64,000 bases of DNA from Salegentibacter salarius (GCF_900168265.1 NZ_FVZF01000011.1:27026-91025), one strand, 5' to 3'; shown: positions 54,222 to 63,536, numbered from the stretch's first letter. A program made the numbers and translations. Notes: a model not told the origin generated them from the letters alone.

Positions 54222-54647
54222 TTATCTGTTTTTCCGCATTTCTGCTTGCCGCATTGGCATACTATCTATGGTGTTGAATAGTTTTTCTACGGAAAGGACT
54301 TCTGTTTGATCCAGTTTTTCCCCACCGTCCAAACCAATAAGTATTATCCTGAAACCGCTTTTTTCAGCTTTATATTTCTGAAAAAGCTCAGAAGAAGTTT
54401 TCCAGTTCTCTTCTTCAAATCCGGTCGTATATTTTTCAGGCAAGATTTGGTAGATTACCAGTTTTCGCTCTTTTAAGCCTTGTTGGTGTTTTTGCAGTTC
54501 GGTAAGTTGTTGTTGAAATGTTTCGTTTTCCTCTTCGGCAATAATTAATACCAATCTGTCTTCCCATTGGTGTTTAGACAGGTCTTGCGCGTTTAAATTC
54601 ATAGCAAAAGAGAAAATTAGTATAAGGAAACTTATTGTTTTTAGCAT
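54222..54647 (-). CDS. DUF4174 domain secreted protein
   Basis: 141 residues. The signal peptide (MLKTISFLILIFSFAMNLNAQ) precedes a single DUF4174 domain with a thioredoxin-like pattern: HQWEDRLVLIIAEEEN at the start, FRIILIGLDGGEKLDQTEVLS, and the family's closing motif LFNTIDSMPMRQAEM. Function unknown. It starts 22 nt after the DEAD-like gene stops, so the two are co-transcribed. Confidence 0.82.
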   Translation of the reverse strand: MLKTISFLILIFSFAMNLNAQDLSKHQWEDRLVLIIAEEENETFQQQLTELQKHQQGLKERKLVIYQILPEKYTTGFEEENWKTSSELFQKYKAEKSGFRIILIGLDGGEKLDQTEVLSVEKLFNTIDSMPMRQAEMRKNR

Positions 54648-54669
54648 ATTCTAAAATACAAAAAATCTA

Positions 54670-55287
54670 CTATACCTTTAGTCTAAGTGTTTCGGCACGA
54701 GCCATAAAAGAATCTTTTAGGCGTTCAATTTTAGGATTCATCGTAGAGGCAAAAACGAGGTATTGACATTTTGTAATATGCTGCGGTATTCTAATCAGAT
54801 CGTTATAATCGCTGTTTTTGGTTAAGAATTCGGCGTCTTCAACCGCAAGGATTTTTAACTGACTCACATTAATACCGGTAATTTTAAAAAGCTTGAATAA
54901 CTTTTTTGGGGTAGCGATCACAATATCTACACCATCATAAATATCATCTTTTTGTTTGTCTATAGCTGGTGCATCGTGAGCGCTATACACACGCAAGTTC
55001 ATATATTTTGTGAATTTGTTGAATTCTTCCTCCAGCGCCAGGGCAGCTTCTTTGTCCTGCACAAAAATAAGTGCTCTGGGAGCATCTTCGAAAGCTGCAC
55101 TTTCCAATTTCTGAATTGTGCTAATTACCAGGGCGGTAGTTTTTCCTGAGCCTTCAGGAGCAACGATAAAAAGATCTCTTCCGCTTTTAATTTTGGGTAA
55201 AATTTGTTTCTGAAATGGAAGCGGATTTTTAATTTCCAGTCTTTCTAAAGCTTCTTTAAGCGGAATATTCAGTTTTTTAAACGACAT
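54670..55287 (-). CDS. Single-domain DEAD-box-like ATPase fragment family protein
   Basis: 205 residues covering only the first RecA-like domain of DEAD-box helicases. A Q motif-like NPLPFQKQILPKI, Walker A APEGSGKTT, ALIFVQDKEAA (Ia region) and IVIATPKKLFKLF (Ib) are present. Motif II is VEDAEF instead of DEAD, and motif III is FASTMN instead of SAT. The second RecA domain is missing, and nothing downstream restores it. It may be a stable short family in this group rather than debris, since the frame is intact and it is followed by a coupled gene. Helicase activity is doubtful. Confidence 0.75.
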   Translation of the reverse strand: MSFKKLNIPLKEALERLEIKNPLPFQKQILPKIKSGRDLFIVAPEGSGKTTALVISTIQKLESAAFEDAPRALIFVQDKEAALALEEEFNKFTKYMNLRVYSAHDAPAIDKQKDDIYDGVDIVIATPKKLFKLFKITGINVSQLKILAVEDAEFLTKNSDYNDLIRIPQHITKCQYLVFASTMNPKIERLKDSFMARAETLRLKV

Positions 55288-55355
55288 ACGATTTATTATT
55301 AGAGCTTTTGATTTTTTTAATCGTTGAACAAGGGACCAAAAGCTTCTGAAGTTTG

Positions 55356-55389
55356 CAAAGATAGCTTTCCCTATACTTAAGAGCTACAA
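55356..55389 (-). promoter_or_regulatory. Candidate promoter of the DEAD-like gene
   Basis: Leftward: TTG (55387-55389) and a perfect TATCTTTG (55356-55363), spacing 23 nt. It lies 68 nt before the start of the DEAD-like gene. Confidence 0.5.
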
Positions 55390-55410
55390 TTTATGGATAA
55401 AGCTTAATAA

Positions 55411-55776
55411 TCAAATCCAATTTAGATTTTCTACACTACGATTATCTTTTACATCACCCGTATGTTTAGTAGTGGCCGGTTCAAAAAGCAATATCCAGGC
55501 TTCTTCTGATGCTACTGGGTTGTGCTCAACTCCTTTTGGAACGATATACATTTCGCCTTCACTTAGATTAATGGTCTTGTCACGAAATTCAATCTTCAGG
55601 CTTCCTTTGATAACCAGGAACATTTCATCTTCGTCTTTGTGATCGTGCCAAACAAATTCTCCCTTTAATTTGGCTAATTTCACCTGTTGCCCATTGAGCT
55701 CGCCAATAATTTTAGGGGTCCAATGTTCATTAAAAAGCTCAAATTTATCTTTTAGGTTCACTTTCTCAGGCTTCAT
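55411..55776 (-). CDS. Cupin-domain protein
   Basis: 121 residues, one cupin barrel. Metal-binding pattern FVWHDHKDEDEMFLVIKG (HxHxxxxxxE) and the second motif PKGVEHNPVASEEAW are clear. A C-terminal ATTKHTGDVKDN is typical for a small mannose-isomerase-like cupin group. Function not predictable. A TATTTTTG element lies 19 nt before the start, facing this gene. Confidence 0.88.
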   Translation of the reverse strand: MKPEKVNLKDKFELFNEHWTPKIIGELNGQQVKLAKLKGEFVWHDHKDEDEMFLVIKGSLKIEFRDKTINLSEGEMYIVPKGVEHNPVASEEAWILLFEPATTKHTGDVKDNRSVENLNWI

Positions 55777-55795
55777 AATTGTTTAGTTAACTAAT

Positions 55796-55803
55796 CAAAA
55801 ATA
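55796..55803 (-). promoter_or_regulatory. Candidate -7 element of the cupin gene
   Basis: Leftward TATTTTTG, a perfect TAnnTTTG match, 19 nt before the start; no clear -33 element. Confidence 0.4.
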
Positions 55804-55815
55804 AGAAAATTGCGA

Positions 55816-56451
55816 TTAGCTTTTTATGAGTTCTGGTAATTTATCCTCAATGGGGACACCTTTAATTCCTTCCTTGTTTTTTAAATAAGCCTCAATTTCG
55901 TTATCGCTCATTTGGTAAGTTTCTTTGAGACCATCAATAATTATTTTTAGATAGAATTCGTGAGGTGGGTTTATTTCATCTTTTAAATAATCTTCATTCG
56001 TAAAAGTGAAGATAGGAGAGTCTTCATCTTCTCCCAGGTAAATAATCTTCCCGTACCACGAATTGTTTTTCATATCCAGGCTACGGTTTTTAATTACTTG
56101 TTGAAGATCTATATCAAAATCACCTTCCAGTTTAATTTCCTGTTGCACTAGGTCCACAAATTGCTGTTGGGTGATGAGGTACATTCTCCCGAGGGTTTCT
56201 ATACTTTTATCGAAGCTTGATCGGATAAACCCGGCGCCACCACCACTCCAGGTTTCGGAGGATTTAGCGAAGTAGAGTTCTCCATTAATAGTAATACTTT
56301 TAGATTTTTTTGGAAGCGTTTTATTGGTGCAACCGGGATAAACGCGTTTGGCATTTGCCGGGCGACCACCACTAATATAACAGCTAAAACGCTCTTTTAA
56401 TAAATTAGAACCGTAACAGGCATACCAAACTTTGGATTCTTCTTGGGGCAT
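55816..56451 (-). CDS. Gamma-glutamylcyclotransferase-like protein
   Basis: 211 residues. The YGSN loop of the gamma-glutamylcyclotransferase fold is seen in VWYACYGSNLLKERF near residue 13, followed by GGAGFIRSSFDKS and GRMYLITQQQFVDLV. Family members release 5-oxoproline from gamma-glutamyl compounds. The protein is longer than the usual AIG2/GGCT-like form, and the catalytic Glu is not obvious. Substrate unknown. It is divergent from ssb, 207 nt apart. Confidence 0.72.
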   Translation of the reverse strand: MPQEESKVWYACYGSNLLKERFSCYISGGRPANAKRVYPGCTNKTLPKKSKSITINGELYFAKSSETWSGGGAGFIRSSFDKSIETLGRMYLITQQQFVDLVQQEIKLEGDFDIDLQQVIKNRSLDMKNNSWYGKIIYLGEDEDSPIFTFTNEDYLKDEINPPHEFYLKIIIDGLKETYQMSDNEIEAYLKNKEGIKGVPIEDKLPELIKS

Positions 56452-56528
56452 TTTTTTTCTACAAGAAAGGCTTTCTTATAGAGAATAACAACCAGAATAC
56501 ATAAAATTGACTTTGCATCAGGTAGTAA

Positions 56529-56560
56529 AGTTTACAAACGTTTACAAACGTCTTTAAACG
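56529..56560. promoter_or_regulatory. 10-bp iterated repeats upstream of ssb
   Basis: TTTACAAACG occurs twice in tandem (56531-56550), then TCTTTAAACG (56551-56560), then TAAACAAATA. The ends give a dyad around GTTTAC and GTAAAC. The period is one DNA turn, as in cooperative operators. It lies 43-73 nt upstream of the ssb -7 element. Confidence 0.45.
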
Positions 56561-56602
56561 TAAACAAATAATTACCAACCGATTAATGGTGAATTCCAGC
56601 GC

Positions 56603-56610
56603 TATGTTTG
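56603..56610 (+). promoter_or_regulatory. Candidate -7 element of ssb
   Basis: TATGTTTG, a perfect TAnnTTTG match, 48 nt before the ssb ATG. No TTG at the -33 distance, so an activator or an alternative -33 may be involved. Confidence 0.5.
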
Positions 56611-56658
56611 TACCGTTGAAATGAACTAACGATTTTCAGCTTTTTAAATTAATACGTT

Positions 56659-56994
56659 ATGAGCACTATTAGAAACAAAGTACAGTTGATCGGGAATGTG
56701 GGAAGAGAGCCTGAGATCGTAAACCTGGAGTCTGGTAAAAAACTGGCGAAATTCTCGGTAGCTACCAATGAAAATTACAAGAATGGAAACGGCGAGCGTG
56801 TAACCGATACCCAATGGCATAATATTGTGGCCTGGGGCAAAACCGCAGAGCTGGTAGAGAAATATGTAAATAAAGGGAAAGAAGTTGGAGTAGAAGGAAA
56901 GCTTACCAGCCGCAGTTGGGATGATAAAGATGGAACAAAGCGCTATATAACCGAGGTGGTTTGCAATGAGCTACTCTTATTAGGTCAAAAATAG
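56659..56994 (+). CDS. ssb: Single-stranded DNA-binding protein
   Basis: 111 residues, only the OB fold: MSTIRNKVQLIGNVGREPEI, KFSVATNENYKNGNGERVTD, QWHNIVAWGKTAELVEKYVN, VGVEGKLTSRSWDDKDGTKRY. The acidic C-terminal tip found in replicative SSB (DDxPF) is absent and the protein ends LLLLGQK, so this could be a paralogue rather than the main SSB. It binds ssDNA. Its 3' end overlaps the convergent HDAC-family gene by 10 nt. Confidence 0.9.
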   Translation: MSTIRNKVQLIGNVGREPEIVNLESGKKLAKFSVATNENYKNGNGERVTDTQWHNIVAWGKTAELVEKYVNKGKEVGVEGKLTSRSWDDKDGTKRYITEVVCNELLLLGQK

Positions 56995-57887
56995 ATCTCT
57001 CGGGCCAGCCTATAGGTGTTTGCGTGAGCTTCAATAATCACTCTTATCTCTTTAGAATATCCGCCGCCCATACTGCATTGCACCGGGATGTTTAGATCGT
57101 GACAGGTTTGCAAAACGAACCTGTCTCTTTCTTTACAGCCATTAACTGTGCAGGAGAGTCGGCCGAGTTTATCGGTTTCTAAAATATCCACACCACTTAG
57201 GTAAAAGATAAAATCAGGTTTCTGTTTTTCAATTAGATCGGGTAAAGTTTCTTTTAATAGTTTTAAATATTGGTCATCGCCACTGCCATCAGGTACTTCA
57301 ATATCGAGGTCTGATTGTTCTTTTTTGAAGGGGTAGTTTCCTTTACCGTGCATAGAAAAGGTGAAAACCGAAGAATCATTCTGAAAAATCTCAGCGGTAC
57401 CATTTCCCTGATGAACGTCCAGGTCTACGATAAGGATCTTTTCGGCTAATTTTTTTTGCTGAAGATACCTGGCAGCAATCGCCTGGTCATTGAGCAAGCA
57501 AAAAGCTTCTGCACGATTGGTATATGCGTGATGCGTGCCACCGGCAATATTAAAAGAAATCCCATTTTCCAGGGAATAATGTACGGCTTTCATCGTACCA
57601 TCGGCAATAATCATTTCTCGTTTTACCAAAGCTTCAGAAAGTGGAAATCCACTTCTTCTAATTTCTTTTTTGCTGAGTTTTAAATCGCGTAATCGTTCAA
57701 AATAACCAGCATCGTGAACATTGAGAATGTGTTTTTCATCTGGAAAGTCTGGTTCAAAAAAATTGTCTTCACTACAAGTTCCTTCATGAAGTAATTGCCT
57801 GGGTAGAAGCTCATATTTCTCCATCGGGAAACGGTGACCTTCGGGTAAAGGATGTTTATAGATGGGATGGTAAGCGATTTTGAGCAT
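56985..57887 (-). CDS. Histone deacetylase family protein (class II-like)
   Basis: 300 residues, arginase/deacetylase fold. The active site shows GGTHHAYT, the metal-binding Asp/His in LDVHQGNGTAEIF, another metal Asp in SGVDILETD, and GGGY near 276-279. Bacterial homologues act on acetylpolyamines or acetylated small molecules. It overlaps the 3' end of ssb by 10 nt on the opposite strand. Substrate unknown. Confidence 0.93.
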   Translation of the reverse strand: MLKIAYHPIYKHPLPEGHRFPMEKYELLPRQLLHEGTCSEDNFFEPDFPDEKHILNVHDAGYFERLRDLKLSKKEIRRSGFPLSEALVKREMIIADGTMKAVHYSLENGISFNIAGGTHHAYTNRAEAFCLLNDQAIAARYLQQKKLAEKILIVDLDVHQGNGTAEIFQNDSSVFTFSMHGKGNYPFKKEQSDLDIEVPDGSGDDQYLKLLKETLPDLIEKQKPDFIFYLSGVDILETDKLGRLSCTVNGCKERDRFVLQTCHDLNIPVQCSMGGGYSKEIRVIIEAHANTYRLAREIYF

Positions 57888-57925
57888 TTTGAGATTTTAC
57901 GAGACTGCGCGAAAAGTTAAATTTT

Positions 57926-58001
57926 CGTCAAGCTGAACTTGTTTCAGCTTCTAACATGTCCTACCCTCGAACTTAGATCCTGAAATAAATTCAGGATGAC
58001 G
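57926..58001. repeat. REP-like palindromic element, copy 5
   Basis: Opens CGTCAAGCTGAACTTGTTTC and closes ATCCTGAAATAAATTCAGGA plus TGACG. It is the closest copy to that at 41720. It lies between the HDAC-family gene and metG. Confidence 0.75.
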
Positions 58002-58055
58002 TTTTCAATTACTTTAAAGAGAATTTTATTTACACCTCAATAGACCAGCTAAAAA

Positions 58056-60143
58056 CTAATTTATGGTAGTTCCCGGTTCTACACCATCTTCATCTGGATT
58101 TACGAAAACCAATTTTCCAGCTGCATTCTCGGTCATTAAGATCATTCCCTCGCTTTCTACACCACGCAGTTTTCTTGGGGCTAAATTGGCTAAAACCGTT
58201 ACTTTTTTGCCTATAATTTCTTCAGCTTTGTAATGTTCAGCGATTCCCGAAACTACTGTTCTTTGATCTAAACCGGTGTCAACTTTTATCACCATTAATT
58301 TCTTAGTTTTTGGCATCTTATGGGCTTGAATAATAGTCCCAACGCGCAAATCCATTTTGGTGAAATCCTCGAAAGTTGCAGTTTCCTTTTGCGGCTCTAC
58401 CACTTTATCCTCGGCAGCATTAGCTGTTTTTGTAGCTTCCAATTTCTCTAATTGTTGTTGGATTTGGGCATCTTCTATTTTGCTGAAAAGTAATTCTGCT
58501 TTCCAAATTTGATGACCTGCCGGGAGTAATGAATCGCGGGTAGCAATCTTATCCCATTGCGAATATTCTTCACCGGAAAGTTTATTTTCAGCATCGGTGA
58601 AGTTCAGCATTTTTTGAAGTTTTGCTGAAGAAAATGGTAAAAATGGTTCGCTTAAAGTAGCCAGTGCCGAAGCGATTTGTAAAGCCACGTACATCACTGT
58701 TTTTACACGTTCTTCATCGGTTTTAATCAATTTCCAGGGCTCTTCGTCAGCCAGATATTTATTTCCTAAGCGAGCCAAATTCATTAATTCGCCTTGCGCT
58801 TCGCGGAACCTGTATTTTTCAATAGAACTTGCAATAACCGCCGGATAAGCTTTTAGCTCAGCAATAGTTTGCTCGTCAACTTCAGAATAATCATTAGGTT
58901 TCGGAACAATTCCGGAGTAATATTTATTGGTAAGTACAACTACCCGGTTTATGAAGTTTCCAAAAACGGCAACCAACTCATTATTATTCCTGGCCTGGAA
59001 ATCTTTCCAGGTAAAATCGTTGTCTTTAGCTTCAGGTGCATTTGCGGTTAATACATAACGCAATACATCCTGCTGATCTGGAAAATCCTCAAGATATTCG
59101 TGCAGCCAAACTGCCCAGTTTTTTGAGGTAGATAATTTTTTTCCTTCCAGGTTAAGAAATTCGTTCGCAGGAACATTTTCCGGCAAAATGTATTCGCCGT
59201 GTGCTTTTAGCATCACCGGGAAAATAATACAGTGAAATACAATATTATCTTTTCCTATAAAGTGAACTAGTTTAGTGTTCTCGTCTTTCCAGTAAGGTTC
59301 CCAGTCTTTGCCTTCGCGCTCGGCCCATTCTTTGGTAGAAGATATGTAGCCAATAGGCGCATCAAACCAAACATAAAGCACTTTGCCATCGCCGCCTTCA
59401 ACAGGAACGGGAATTCCCCAGTCTAAATCGCGGGTTACGGCACGGGCTCGCAAACCATCGTTTAACCAGGATTTCACCTGTCCGTGTACATTGCTCTTCC
59501 AGTCGTGGGCGTGGCCTTTTACGATCCACTCATCCAGCCATTCCTGGTATTGATCTAAAGGTAAAAACCAGTGACGTGTTTCTTTTAAAGTGGGTACTTC
59601 TCCGGTAATTGCCGATTTTGGATTAATAAGATCTGTGGCGTTTAGCGAAGTTCCGCAGCTTTCACACTGGTCGCCATAGGCTTCCTCGTTTCCGCATTTT
59701 GGACAGGTTCCTGTTACAAACCTATCGGCCAGGAATTGTCCTGCTTTTTCGTCGTAAAGTTGTTGCGTAGTCTCTTCAATGAATTTTCCGTCTTCATACA
59801 TTTTTTTAAAAAATGCCGACGCGGTATCATGATGTACTTTGGCTGAGGTCCTGGAATAATTATCGAAAGAAACCCCAAAATCTTCGAAAGATTTCCTGAT
59901 AATTCCATCGTATTTATCTACGATATCCTGCGGGGTAACACCTTCTTTCTTTGCTTTTATGGTAATAGGTACTCCGTGCTCATCACTTCCGCAAACAAAA
60001 GCCACGTCATTGCCCTGCATTCGTAAATATCGGGCATAAATATCGGCTGGAACATAAACACCTGCAAGATGCCCAATATGTATGGGGCCGTTGGTGTATG
60101 GTAATGCTGCGGTAATCGTGTATCGCTGTGGAGTATTGCTCAT
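58056..60143 (-). CDS. metG: Methionyl-tRNA synthetase
   Basis: 695 residues. Class I signatures are the HIGH box in [10 protein letters not shown] and the KMSKS-like [10 protein letters not shown] zinc-binding knuckle region has [20 protein letters not shown]. The C-terminal EMAP/OB tRNA-binding domain (about 590-695, [32 protein letters not shown]) is fused and separated by an Ala/Glu-rich linker. It charges tRNA-Met. A promoter-like element lies 24 nt before the ATG. Confidence 0.97.
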   Translation of the reverse strand: MSNTPQRYTITAALPYTNGPIHIGHLAGVYVPADIYARYLRMQGNDVAFVCGSDEHGVPITIKAKKEGVTPQDIVDKYDGIIRKSFEDFGVSFDNYSRTSAKVHHDTASAFFKKMYEDGKFIEETTQQLYDEKAGQFLADRFVTGTCPKCGNEEAYGDQCESCGTSLNATDLINPKSAITGEVPTLKETRHWFLPLDQYQEWLDEWIVKGHAHDWKSNVHGQVKSWLNDGLRARAVTRDLDWGIPVPVEGGDGKVLYVWFDAPIGYISSTKEWAEREGKDWEPYWKDENTKLVHFIGKDNIVFHCIIFPVMLKAHGEYILPENVPANEFLNLEGKKLSTSKNWAVWLHEYLEDFPDQQDVLRYVLTANAPEAKDNDFTWKDFQARNNNELVAVFGNFINRVVVLTNKYYSGIVPKPNDYSEVDEQTIAELKAYPAVIASSIEKYRFREAQGELMNLARLGNKYLADEEPWKLIKTDEERVKTVMYVALQIASALATLSEPFLPFSSAKLQKMLNFTDAENKLSGEEYSQWDKIATRDSLLPAGHQIWKAELLFSKIEDAQIQQQLEKLEATKTANAAEDKVVEPQKETATFEDFTKMDLRVGTIIQAHKMPKTKKLMVIKVDTGLDQRTVVSGIAEHYKAEEIIGKKVTVLANLAPRKLRGVESEGMILMTENAAGKLVFVNPDEDGVEPGTTIN

Positions 60144-60167
60144 TTATCTTAAAATTTATTGAAGCCG

Positions 60168-60175
60168 CAAAGGTA
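60168..60175 (-). promoter_or_regulatory. Candidate -7 element of metG
   Basis: Leftward TACCTTTG, a perfect TAnnTTTG match, 24 nt before the ATG; no clear -33 element. Confidence 0.45.
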
Positions 60176-60278
60176 AGCAACTCCTTAAAAATACGCGTTA
60201 AATTCTTGTAAAACACAGGGAGACTAAGGTAAATGTTCCTCATTTTAGCCTAGAAATCTATTTCTAATATTTAACCAA

Positions 60279-60848
60279 ATGAAAAAAATAAGCTTAATAA
60301 TTTTTGTTCTTAGTCTAGTGTCCTGCGGAAGTTCTAATAATAAAATGTCTAAGGATAAATTTGTGGTTGAAAACCTTACAAATTATGATGCAGAAGATCT
60401 AGCTGAAACTTTTCCAGAAGCAAATATTCAGGAAGACACCGGTATGTTTGAAGAAGGCACTGTAGAAAGGGCCTATACCATCATCTATCCCAATACTCCG
60501 GATGAACTACATATTACCTGGAAAAGTGAAGAGCGCGAGGAAATTTTTGATATACGATTTTCAGAAAATGGAAAATGGAAATCTGCCAAAGGAATTGAAA
60601 TTGGAACTTCTTATGAAGCTTTGAATCAACTAAATGAAAAGCAAGTCTCATTTTACGGATTTGGTTGGGATTATGGCGGCGCAGTCATGTGGAATGACGG
60701 GAAATTTGAAAAATCTAATTTAAGAGTGTTTCTATCTCCCGAAGGTGAAATAGATGATAAATTTTATGGAGACCGAATTATTGAAGCTAGCGAAGAAGAA
60801 ACTGCAAACCTGGATTTAAAAGTGAAAAGTATAATGCTTATCAATTAG
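60279..60848 (+). CDS. Lipoprotein of unknown function
   Basis: 189 residues. The signal peptide MKKISLIIFVLSLVSC has Cys16. The mature part is acidic and beta-rich (YTIIYPNTPDELHITWKSEE, KGIEIGTSYEALNQLNEKQV, FGWDYGGAVMWNDGKF) and contains many Trp/Tyr residues. I do not recognise a family. It precedes yraN by 58 nt, but no functional link is evident. Confidence 0.65.
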   Translation: MKKISLIIFVLSLVSCGSSNNKMSKDKFVVENLTNYDAEDLAETFPEANIQEDTGMFEEGTVERAYTIIYPNTPDELHITWKSEEREEIFDIRFSENGKWKSAKGIEIGTSYEALNQLNEKQVSFYGFGWDYGGAVMWNDGKFEKSNLRVFLSPEGEIDDKFYGDRIIEASEEETANLDLKVKSIMLIN

Positions 60849-60906
60849 GTGCTTTTTACGGGAAATCCCCCGGTTTATGAAGTTTTAATAAAGCCTAAAT
60901 TCGATT

Positions 60907-61266
60907 ATGGCTCAGCATAATACTTTGGGGGAATTGGGTGAACGCCTCGCTGTGGAACATCTTTTAAAAAAGGGCTATGAAATTTTAGCTAAAAATTATG
61001 TGTATAATAAAGCGGAAATAGACATTTTAGCACGAAAGCATAAAACCCTAGTGGTAGTAGAAGTGAAAACGAGAAGCACACCCGATTTTGGGGACCCGCA
61101 AAGTTTTGTAAAGCCTAAACAAATTCGGCAGCTCGTAAAAGCTGCCGATTTTTTTTTAAACGATCACCAATTAGACCTGGAAGTAAGGTTTGATATCGTT
61201 GCGATAATCAAGAATAAAGCCGGCATTCAGGTAGAACACCTGGAAGATGCTTTTCTTCATTTCTAG
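60907..61266 (+). CDS. yraN: YraN/UPF0102 family putative endonuclease
   Basis: 119 residues. The Holliday-junction-resolvase-like fold of UPF0102 is seen in LGELGERLAVEHLLKKGYEI, the metal Glu/Asp in YNKAEIDILARK, the Glu and Lys in VVVEVKTRSTPDFGDPQ, and FVKPKQIRQLVKAADFFL. It is likely a DNA repair nuclease, though not proven in this family. It converges with the S9 gene, whose stop is 42 nt away. Confidence 0.93.
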   Translation: MAQHNTLGELGERLAVEHLLKKGYEILAKNYVYNKAEIDILARKHKTLVVVEVKTRSTPDFGDPQSFVKPKQIRQLVKAADFFLNDHQLDLEVRFDIVAIIKNKAGIQVEHLEDAFLHF

Positions 61267-61308
61267 TCTACATTTATATAGCTCTATTTAACATTATCGA
61301 ATTTAAGG

Positions 61309-63462
61309 TTAGAGCTCTATTCCCAATTGCTCAAACAAAAAATAGTACTCATACAAAGTCTTATCGTGAGAATCTTGTTTTTTCAATGCCCCGCCATGGC
61401 CAGATCCCGGCGTAATATATAGATGGTAAAGCGCAGAAGGATCTCCTAGCTCCTGTAGTTTAGCAAGAAACTTATAAGAATGGTGGGGTGGTACTCGATC
61501 ATCGGTATCTCCGGTAATCAAAAGGGTGTTAGGGTATCTCTTCCCTTCAGTTATATTATGAAGTGGAGAGTAGGATTTTAAATTTCTATAATCCTCTAAG
61601 TTTTCCGGGGTTCCAAATTCTTTTAGGTTTGTATTCATGCCACCAACTGTAAATAAATTAAACCTAAGCATATCATATGGGCCTGCTTCCGCAATAACTG
61701 CTTTAAAAAGTTCGGGTCTTTGTGTAGCAGCAGCTTCTACCAGTAATGCGCCATGGGAACCTCCTTTAATAACAAGTTTTTCTGAAGAGGTATAGTTGTT
61801 TTTTATTAAATATTCTCCTGCAGCGATGAAATCGTCTATGGCATTCTGTTTTTTTAATCGCCGGCCTGCTAATGCCCAATCACTCCCATTGGCACCCCCG
61901 CCTCTTATATTGGGAACAGCCAGGATACCACCGTGAGCCAATAAAAGTCCTGTAGCATAGCTAAAAGAAGGCTCTACAGTTGTTCCATAACCTCCATAAC
62001 CATACATTAGCACAGGATTACTTCCATCTAGAACGGTTTCTTTATCACAAGTGATGTACATGTTTATCTCTGTGCCATCTTTTGAAGTATAAGTAACATA
62101 TCTGGTTTCCAGACTATTAATGTCATAGGGCACCGAAATAGATTCAGAAGGTTTAAATTCAAGATTATCAAGATCTAGTTGGTACCAGGTGGAAGGGTGA
62201 AAAAAAGAACTTATACTAAACTTGGTGGTCCTGGCATCATCATTAAGTTCGTAGAAATGATTTAATTTCTTACCCTTCGGGAAATCTATTTTCCGAAGCA
62301 ACTCACCTTTTAAATTAAAAATTAGAGCGATGTTTTGTCCCTCATTACGATAGATACACGCAAGTTTATCTTTACCCAATTTAAGTACGTATTGAAGGTC
62401 AATATCATATTCAGGGATGAACTCACTCAATTTATTAGGCGTGTTTAAATTAGCAAGAAGTACTTTGCCTTTGGGAGCTCCTATAGTAGTCTTTAGGAAA
62501 ACAGAATCACCTTTAATATGTTTAATACTTAGTTCTACGTTTTCTTCTGCGGGATAAACCAGAAACCTTCTTGGTTGAAAATTTTCTTTGTTAAGATCTG
62601 CAATAGATATAGCATTATACCAGGTGCCCTGGGAATTTATATGATGGAATAATTTTAAGTTTTTCTCGTGAATATCATACCAAAAATTATAGGTGCCACT
62701 GGTATCCGGATTTTTGTATATAGGTTCCGGGTTCGCTGTAGCGTTATTTATGGAAAGACGGTATAATGTCTTATGGGTTGGGGTGTCTAATAATTCTCTA
62801 CCTTCTTTAGGTTTTTTATAGGCGGTATAATATAATTCACGGCCGTCCCACTCCAAATTTGTACTTGTTCTAATGTTCTTAATCGTGTATGGAAATTTTG
62901 ATCCCGTGGTGAGATCATAAATATGTCCCTGGGCCCAGTCGCTACCGTTTACCGAAATAGCCACAGCTATTAAGTTTTCACTTTCATTGATGCTTGTATT
63001 TCCGTAAAGAACACGTTCCTCTTTACTACTTATAATATCTTTTCCACTAATTAGTTTTTTCCAGTTTTGTTGATCTTTCAATTTATATAAAAGGTCCATA
63101 GAACCTGTATAAGGATTCCAGTCTTCTTTAGTTTCAAACTTATCTTCAAATTTTGGATCCTTTTTTATATGATCTTCGGTTTTTTCCCTCCGAACTCTAT
63201 ACATGGTTGCAATTTGAGCTCTAAGATCCCAGTAATTGGTTTGTTTCTTTGATTGTGCCCTGGTAAATCTAGCCTGTTCTTCCAGCCATTCCTTTAATTG
63301 CTCATCATTAGAATTTTCCATATACTGATAGGGATCTTCAATCACCTCTTCAAAATAGGTGTTTGTTGTAGCTTCTTTGGGGGCCTTTGGGTAATCATAT
63401 TCATTTTGACAAAATGTGGTTATTCCTGAAAAAAGGAATAAGAGGATAGTGAAATTTCTCAT
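61309..63462 (-). CDS. Secreted prolyl oligopeptidase (S9A family)
   Basis: 717 residues. The signal peptide MRNFTILLFLFSGITTFCQ precedes a beta-propeller (about 80-400) and a C-terminal alpha/beta hydrolase domain. The catalytic Ser is in IKGGSHGALLVEA (GGSHGA, a variant of GGSNGG), Asp in TGDTDDRVPP, and His in PGSGHGG. It would cleave short peptides after proline in the periplasm or outside the cell. The Asn-to-His change next to Ser is minor. It ends close to the convergent yraN. Confidence 0.94.
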   Translation of the reverse strand: MRNFTILLFLFSGITTFCQNEYDYPKAPKEATTNTYFEEVIEDPYQYMENSNDEQLKEWLEEQARFTRAQSKKQTNYWDLRAQIATMYRVRREKTEDHIKKDPKFEDKFETKEDWNPYTGSMDLLYKLKDQQNWKKLISGKDIISSKEERVLYGNTSINESENLIAVAISVNGSDWAQGHIYDLTTGSKFPYTIKNIRTSTNLEWDGRELYYTAYKKPKEGRELLDTPTHKTLYRLSINNATANPEPIYKNPDTSGTYNFWYDIHEKNLKLFHHINSQGTWYNAISIADLNKENFQPRRFLVYPAEENVELSIKHIKGDSVFLKTTIGAPKGKVLLANLNTPNKLSEFIPEYDIDLQYVLKLGKDKLACIYRNEGQNIALIFNLKGELLRKIDFPKGKKLNHFYELNDDARTTKFSISSFFHPSTWYQLDLDNLEFKPSESISVPYDINSLETRYVTYTSKDGTEINMYITCDKETVLDGSNPVLMYGYGGYGTTVEPSFSYATGLLLAHGGILAVPNIRGGGANGSDWALAGRRLKKQNAIDDFIAAGEYLIKNNYTSSEKLVIKGGSHGALLVEAAATQRPELFKAVIAEAGPYDMLRFNLFTVGGMNTNLKEFGTPENLEDYRNLKSYSPLHNITEGKRYPNTLLITGDTDDRVPPHHSYKFLAKLQELGDPSALYHLYITPGSGHGGALKKQDSHDKTLYEYYFLFEQLGIEL

Positions 63463-63536
63463 TACGGCAATAAAAACTTGAATTAGGAGAAGTAAATTAG
63501 GGAGTTTACTCTTAGATTGTAAAATTTTTGTTAAAA

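Noticed and set aside
54670..55287. DEAD-like gene called as a pseudogene
   Set aside because: The frame is intact with a normal start, a promoter candidate and a closely spaced downstream gene; truncation alone does not show decay.
31727..58001. Repeats taken as a CRISPR array
   Set aside because: Copies are kilobases apart, palindromic and lack regular spacers or cas genes, so they are dispersed REP-like elements.
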